From: an uncultured Eubacteriales bacterium
GTDB taxonomy: Bacteria > Bacillota > Clostridia > Oscillospirales > Oscillospiraceae
Length of the DNA stretch: 9,272 nt
Direction of reading: 5' to 3'
NCBI GenBank assembly: GCA_900552725.1
Contig: USAT01000078.1
Span: 1 to 9,272, forward strand
Shown here: piece by piece, positions 5,966 through 9,272 of the stretch
Layout: each line of letters starts with the position of its first letter
Numbering within the stretch: position 1 is the stretch's first letter
The notes under the pieces: generated by a model
The model's database searches: none
What the model was told of the DNA's origin: nothing
Seen by the model: the letters and a program-made list of their open reading frames with translations, nothing else
Position numbers and translations under genes: made by a program

Positions 5966-6079
5966 CGCCGCACCGGTTCCGGCGGCGCGGCATATGATGC
6001 AGTAAGCGGCGCGAAGTTCCCCGTTGGGCGCTCCGCCGCTTTTCAGATAGGGGGCCGGTGGGGTGACCCGCCGGCTCCC
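5966..6079 (-). other. Hairpin-rich rpe leader
   Basis: Three stems can be drawn. The first is CGCCGC (5966-5971) with GCGGCG (5982-5987). The second is AAGCGGCG (6004-6011) with CGCCGCTT (6034-6041), both perfect. The third is 6050-6062 with 6067-6079. With the promoter at 6100-6128, all three would lie in a leader of about 140 nt before rpe. The third stem pairs better as plus-strand RNA, where it is 13 bp with two G-U pairs and a GUGA loop; the minus-strand RNA has two A-C mismatches. I do not recognise a known riboswitch or T-box here. It may be a regulatory leader, a small RNA on either strand or a dispersed palindrome. Confidence 0.5.
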
Positions 6080-6121
6080 AGTGTGCTTCTAACTGATTTA
6101 TTATAGCAATTTCCCCGTTGG
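6017..6121. repeat. Pair of 11-bp direct repeats at the rpe promoter
   Basis: TTCCCCGTTGG occurs at 6017-6027 and again, exactly, at 6111-6121, 94 bp apart. The first copy is in the loop of the second leader stem. The second copy lies between the -10 and -35 boxes of the rpe promoter and is flanked by an inverted pair, GCAAT (6106-6110) and ATTGC (6122-6126). This arrangement would suit a repressor site, but no regulator is identified. Confidence 0.5.
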
Positions 6122-6128
6122 ATTGCAA
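6100..6128 (-). promoter_or_regulatory. Sigma-A promoter of the rpe operon
   Basis: On the minus strand TTGCAA (6123-6128) and TATAAT (6100-6105) are separated by 17 bp. The -10 is a full match and the -35 differs from TTGACA at two positions. Transcription would start near 6093, giving a leader of about 140 nt before rpe. It is the only good promoter found upstream of the six-gene minus-strand unit. Confidence 0.8.
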
Positions 6129-6157
6129 TAAAGAGTTCCCGTTTGCCTTGTCAATAT

Positions 6158-6173
6158 GGACAAAATTTTGACC
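6158..6173. promoter_or_regulatory. Possible operator palindrome in the divergent region
   Basis: GGACAAAATTTTGACC is a 16-bp dyad with a perfect 10-bp centre (CAAAATTTTG) and one unmatched symmetric pair. It lies between the divergent rpe promoter and the zinc-ribbon membrane gene. A second short inverted pair, TTGTC (6148-6152) and GACAA (6159-6163), overlaps it. The surrounding stretch is AT-rich. It could bind a dimeric regulator; none is encoded in the window. Confidence 0.4.
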
Positions 6174-6221
6174 AATCTGTTAATTTTCCAGATGCACCCT
6201 TTACCTTTCTGGCGTTTTCCG

Positions 6222-6249
6222 TTAAAATGCTTTTTTGGATTAGTATACT
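6222..6249 (+). promoter_or_regulatory. Weak promoter candidate for the two-TM zinc-ribbon gene
   Basis: TATACT (6244-6249) is a fair -10 box lying 21 nt before the start codon. The best -35 at a suitable distance is TTAAAA (6222-6227) with a 16-bp gap, a poor match. The gene needs a promoter in this gap because it is divergent from rpe, but the exact boxes are uncertain. Confidence 0.35.
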
Positions 6250-6270
6250 CAAGGAAATCGAGGCGGAGTT

Positions 6271-6699
6271 ATGAGTTTCTTTCAGCGTCTGCGCAACGGA
6301 CTGAGCCGGTTTATGTATGGCCGCAACGGCGCCGACCAGTTGGGACTTTGCATCATCTGGGCGGCCATCCTGCTGGACATCGTCAGCATGCTGGTGAAGA
6401 AGGTGCCCCTGCTGTCCGGCATCATCGGGCTTGTCACCACGGCGATGGTGCTGTGGGCGCTGTTCCGGGTATTCTCGCGGAATCTGGAGAGGCGCAGGGC
6501 GGAGAACGCCGCCTTTTTGCAGAAGGTGTGGTGGCCGCTGAAGCGGCGGTTCGACAGCGGCAGGCTGCAGCGGATGGACAAGGAGCACAAATACTTCACC
6601 TGTCCCAACTGCAAGACTGTGTGCCGCGTGCCGGTGGGCAAGGGTAAGATCGTCATCACCTGCCCCAAGTGCCGCCACGAGATCCGCGGAAAGAGCTGA
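6271..6699 (+). CDS. Two-TM membrane protein with C-terminal zinc ribbon
   Basis: A 142-residue protein. A basic start with FMYGRNGADQLG (14-25) precedes two membrane segments at about 25-42 and 46-66, then a charged segment, then a zinc ribbon with CPNC (111-114) and CPKC (131-134) around a V-GKGKIVIT strand. I recognise this as an uncharacterised family seen in Clostridia with the same GADQL and CPxC features; no function is known. Both ends of the chain would face the cytosol if the two segments form a hairpin, placing the ribbon inside the cell. The ribosome site is unusual: GGCGGAG ends 2 nt before the ATG and AAGGAA is 14 nt away, so initiation may be modest. It has its own terminator at 6714, so it forms a single-gene unit ahead of the tandem AAA gene. 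Confidence 0.88.
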   Translation: MSFFQRLRNGLSRFMYGRNGADQLGLCIIWAAILLDIVSMLVKKVPLLSGIIGLVTTAMVLWALFRVFSRNLERRRAENAAFLQKVWWPLKRRFDSGRLQRMDKEHKYFTCPNCKTVCRVPVGKGKIVITCPKCRHEIRGKS

Positions 6700-6713
6700 A
6701 ATCGTGAATATCG

Positions 6714-6746
6714 AAAGCTCCCGGCCGTCAGGGCCGGGAGCTTTTT
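6714..6746 (+). terminator. Intrinsic terminator after the zinc-ribbon membrane gene
   Basis: AAAGCTCCCGGCC (6714-6726) pairs with GGCCGGGAGCTTT (6732-6744) around a 5-nt loop and runs into TTTTT at 6742-6746. It starts 14 nt after the stop codon. It separates this gene from the promoter of the tandem AAA gene. Confidence 0.93.
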
Positions 6747-6785
6747 CTGTCGCTGCGTAAAATGCACTGTTTATCGTAAATTCTG

Positions 6786-6814
6786 TTGACAGGGTTTACA
6801 GGGAATACTATAAT
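6786..6814 (+). promoter_or_regulatory. Fully consensus sigma-A promoter for the tandem AAA gene
   Basis: TTGACA (6786-6791), a 17-bp spacer and TATAAT (6809-6814) match the ideal housekeeping promoter at every position. Transcription should start near 6821, leaving a 5' leader of about 45 nt. A GAGGT ribosome site at 6851-6855 follows. Confidence 0.9.
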
Positions 6815-6864
6815 AAATGAAGTGTTCCTTGACGAAAATCGACAAATTATGAGGTAGAGAGAGT

Positions 6865-9272
6865 ATGATGGAACGTATCGAGATGCTGCGCGATAAGCTG
6901 GACCGGGTCTATAACGCCACGGTCTATCGGCTGATCGGCGCGGTGGGTGTCTGCTATGCCGCGAAGGTGCTGCTGGCTACCAGTATGTTTGACGGCATGT
7001 CCGCGTGGCTTATCGCGGTGGTCATGGGGGCGCTGTTCTTCTTTAAGCCCGGCGTGGCCATATTCGCCAACGCGCTGGTGCTGTGTCTGTCCCTGGCCCA
7101 CATCAACGCGCTGCTGGTGGTGGTCATCGCGGCGCTGACGCTGTTTTTCTGCGGGTGCAACCATGTCCTGAGCTTTTGGGTCATGCTGCTGCCGCTGTGC
7201 TTCCTGCCGGGGAACGTCTTCAGCGGCTGGCAATTCTGCGCACTGCTGGTGGGGCTGTGTTTGCTGTCCCGCATCGGCTCGAAGCAGCTGTGCGTGCTGT
7301 ACGGCGTTTATTATAGCCTCCTGGCGCTGGTGAGCGGCTTCGGCGGCGTGTTTGCCTTCCATTACCGGCGGGTGTTCTACACCAACGCACAGGCGTATCT
7401 GCGGAGCCTGAACTTCAAGCAGATGTATCAGGCGCTGCTCCGGTGCAACATCACCGCGCTGATCATCGTCATCGCCGTTTACGGCGTGCTGGCGGCGGCG
7501 CTGCTGTATCTGTTCGCCAAGGTGCGGCTGGGGAAGAAGCTGGCCTTTGACGCGGCGGACGGACTGAAATTCCTGGTCGCCGCCGCGGCGCTGACGGCGG
7601 CGGTGTTCGGTACCGCTATGGTGTTCGCCGTGGACGACGCGCTGCCGGTGGGCGCCATTGTGCTGCAGATGGTCGCGGCGTATCTGATCAGCCGGCCCTT
7701 TGCCTCGGAGACGATGGTACATAAGCTGTCCGCCGGGGACGCCGCTATGGAGGGCAGCAAGAACGCCGTGTCCAACGCGGAGATCACCTTTGACAAGTGG
7801 GACTCCATCGCGGGCTATGAGGAGACGAAGAAGGAGATCCAGAGCATCATCCGGCCCTATACCGACAAGCGGGAGTACGACCGGCTGGTGAAGGCGGGCA
7901 TGGCCCCGGTGAAGGGCCTGCTGCTGTTTGGCCCTCCGGGCACCGGCAAGACCACTATGGCCCGGATCATTGCCAACGAGACGAAGATGAAGCTGATCGT
8001 GGTGAATGCCAGCAGCTTCCTGAACATGTATGTGGGCGAGTCGGAGAAGAATCTGGTTCGCGTGTTCCAACAGGCGCGGGACAAGGCGCCCTGCATCATC
8101 TGCTTCGACGAGATCGAGTCCTTCCTGATGGATCGCTCCAAGGCGGAGCGCAGCTACGAGACCTCCATCGTCAGCACCTTCCTGGCGCAGATGGACGGCT
8201 ATGTGGATCTGCAGGACGTGCTGGTGGTGGCCACCACCAACAATCCCACGCTGATCGACCCCGCGGCGCTGCGGCCGGGCCGGTTCGACAAGCTGATCTA
8301 TGTGGGCGTGCCCGACGAGGCGGCCAGGGCCGTCATGTTTGAGAAGTACCTGCGGGGCAAGGCGGGCACCGGCGTGGACTGTCAGAAGCTGGCGGAGAAC
8401 AGCGAGCGCTTCACCGGCGCGGACATCCGGGGTCTGTGCGAGGCGGCGTTCCGGGAGAACGACTTCAAGCCCGTCACCGAGGAGCAGCTGATGATGCGCC
8501 TGTCCATCACCCGGCCCAGCTATACGCTGGAGATGCAGAAGATGTACGAGCTGTGGGGCAAGAAGTACAACCGCTCCAGCGGTGCGCAGGAGGACAACCG
8601 CAACAAGACCGCCAAGCACCTGTGCTGGGACGACATCAAGGGTATGGATTCCGTCAAGGCCCTGCTGCGTGAGAAGATCGAGCTGCCCATCCAGAACGCC
8701 GAGCAGTACAAGAAATACGGCATATCCGCCCCCAAGGGCATTCTGCTGTTCGGACCTCCGGGCTGCGGCAAGACCTTCTTTGCCAAGGTGGCGGCGGACG
8801 AGAGCAAGGCTGCGTTCTATGTGGTGAACGGGCCGGAGCTGTTGGGCCGCGGTGTGGGCGAATCGGAGGAGAATCTCCGCAAGGCGTTCATGGACGCCCG
8901 GGAGACGAAGCCCTCCATCCTGTTCTTCGATGAGATCGACGCCATCGCGGAGGCGCGCAGCACCAACGCGGGCTCCGTGCGGATCATCAACCAGCTTTTG
9001 ACGGAGATGGACGGCATGGAGTCCCTGTCGGGCGTCACCGTGATCGCCGCCACCAACCGGCCGGAGTCGCTGGATCCCGCGCTGCTGCGGGCGGGACGGT
9101 TCGACACCAAGATCTACATCCCGCTGCCGGATCAGGACTCCATCCGTCAGATGGTGCTGGGGTATCTGGGCGACGTTCCCAACGACGCGGACGTGGACGC
9201 CGTTACCGCGGCGCTGGCGGGCTACATGATCAAGGGCCTGCCGTCTGTGCTGCACGTGACGCTGTGCCTGCT
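6865..9272 (+). CDS. Multi-pass membrane protein fused to tandem Cdc48/p97-type AAA ATPase domains (C terminus beyond window)
   Basis: The frame is open from ATG 6865 (a second ATG follows directly at 6868) to the window edge: 802 residues, no stop. GAGGT lies 9 nt before the first ATG. Residues about 21-275 hold some eight to ten hydrophobic segments; residues 276-305 link to the ATPase part. AAA1 has Walker A GPPGTGKT (356-363), pore loop MYVGESE with Y389, Walker B ending DE at 415-416, sensor 1 ATTNN and arginine fingers in LRPGRFD. AAA2 begins with WDDIKGMDSVKALL, has Walker A GPPGCGKT (630-637), Walker B DE at 689-690, AATNRP and LRAGRFD. The two Walker A motifs are 274 residues apart, essentially the D1-D2 spacing of p97. 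AAA2 has Gly663 where AAA1 has the pore Tyr, and its C-terminal GADL-type motif is degenerate (786-793). Alanine codons are mostly GCG, unlike the GCC-rich UPF0210 gene. It is probably a membrane-bound unfoldase or segregase; partners and any C-terminal protease are unseen. Confidence 0.9.
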   Translation, partial: MMERIEMLRDKLDRVYNATVYRLIGAVGVCYAAKVLLATSMFDGMSAWLIAVVMGALFFFKPGVAIFANALVLCLSLAHINALLVVVIAALTLFFCGCNHVLSFWVMLLPLCFLPGNVFSGWQFCALLVGLCLLSRIGSKQLCVLYGVYYSLLALVSGFGGVFAFHYRRVFYTNAQAYLRSLNFKQMYQALLRCNITALIIVIAVYGVLAAALLYLFAKVRLGKKLAFDAADGLKFLVAAAALTAAVFGTAMVFAVDDALPVGAIVLQMVAAYLISRPFASETMVHKLSAGDAAMEGSKNAVSNAEITFDKWDSIAGYEETKKEIQSIIRPYTDKREYDRLVKAGMAPVKGLLLFGPPGTGKTTMARIIANETKMKLIVVNASSFLNMYVGESEKNLVRVFQQARDKAPCIICFDEIESFLMDRSKAERSYETSIVSTFLAQMDGYVDLQDVLVVATTNNPTLIDPAALRPGRFDKLIYVGVPDEAARAVMFEKYLRGKAGTGVDCQKLAENSERFTGADIRGLCEAAFRENDFKPVTEEQLMMRLSITRPSYTLEMQKMYELWGKKYNRSSGAQEDNRNKTAKHLCWDDIKGMDSVKALLREKIELPIQNAEQYKKYGISAPKGILLFGPPGCGKTFFAKVAADESKAAFYVVNGPELLGRGVGESEENLRKAFMDARETKPSILFFDEIDAIAEARSTNAGSVRIINQLLTEMDGMESLSGVTVIAATNRPESLDPALLRAGRFDTKIYIPLPDQDSIRQMVLGYLGDVPNDADVDAVTAALAGYMIKGLPSVLHVTLCL

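Noticed and set aside
5952..6128. A 59-residue N-terminal extension of ribulose-phosphate epimerase
   Set aside because: Homology begins at the ATG at 5951 with a good ribosome site. The upstream frame overlaps the promoter -10 and -35 boxes, so it cannot be translated from that promoter.
5952..6128. A known riboswitch or T-box upstream of rpe
   Set aside because: None of the conserved cores I can recall (TPP, FMN, cobalamin, SAM, ZTP, c-di-GMP, guanidine, or the T-box sequence) is present. Only generic stems are visible.
6849..6857. A three-codon leader ORF (ATG AGG TAG) before the tandem AAA gene
   Set aside because: It overlaps the ribosome site of the main gene and has no site of its own; it is most simply chance.
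6847..9255. An 802-codon open frame on the minus strand
   Set aside because: It lies antisense to the tandem AAA gene, whose forward frame has intact catalytic motifs and a promoter. The reverse translation is rich in His, Gln, Arg and Gly with no recognisable domain, as expected of a codon-bias shadow in GC-rich DNA.

Overview
The window is GC-rich, tightly packed bacterial DNA. It looks like a chromosome segment of an anaerobic Clostridia member, most plausibly Oscillospiraceae (Flavonifractor/Oscillibacter-like). This rests on inference from the gene families (UPF0210/PFL-like protein, SpoVK/CbbX-type AAA+ ATPase, NusG-domain-II protein, Gx transporter, a Clostridia-type TM plus zinc-ribbon protein), the GC-rich codon use and the AGGAGG-type ribosome sites. 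No rRNA, tRNA, CRISPR array, insertion sequence or prophage module was seen.

Layout. (a) 1-1592, plus strand: the 3' part of a UPF0210/DUF711 gene, a GNAT acetyltransferase 4 nt behind it, a 74-residue Lar-like zinc-ribbon protein, then a hairpin terminator that can work in both directions. (b) 1608-1679: three copies of a near-palindromic site plus a partial fourth, phased at 21-22 bp between convergent genes. (c) 5951 down to 1675, minus strand: one probable operon in the order rpe, recR, apbE, a NusG-domain-II protein, a Gx transporter and a CbbX/SpoVK-like AAA+ ATPase. The first five genes overlap or are 4-5 nt apart; the sixth follows a 56-nt gap holding a GC-rich palindrome. (d) 5952-6270: a 319-nt divergent intergenic region with a good sigma-A promoter for rpe, a hairpin-rich leader, a repeated 11-mer and a 16-bp palindrome. 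(e) 6271-6746, plus strand: a small two-TM zinc-ribbon protein with its own terminator. (f) 6786 to the end, plus strand: a fully consensus sigma-A promoter driving a long gene cut by the window edge. It encodes a multi-pass membrane domain fused to two p97/Cdc48-type AAA modules.

How it fits together. The apbE, NusG-II and Gx trio looks like a small envelope redox/flavinylation module resembling part of the Gram-positive extracellular electron transfer locus, here placed behind two housekeeping genes. The most unusual object is the last gene: a tandem AAA ATPase with Cdc48-like spacing, joined to about eight to ten predicted membrane segments instead of a soluble N domain. Its first ATPase ring carries the aromatic pore residue; the second lacks it and has a diverged C-terminal subdomain. 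Its forward reading frame has no stop inside the window, and a long reverse-strand open frame over the same DNA is a shadow.
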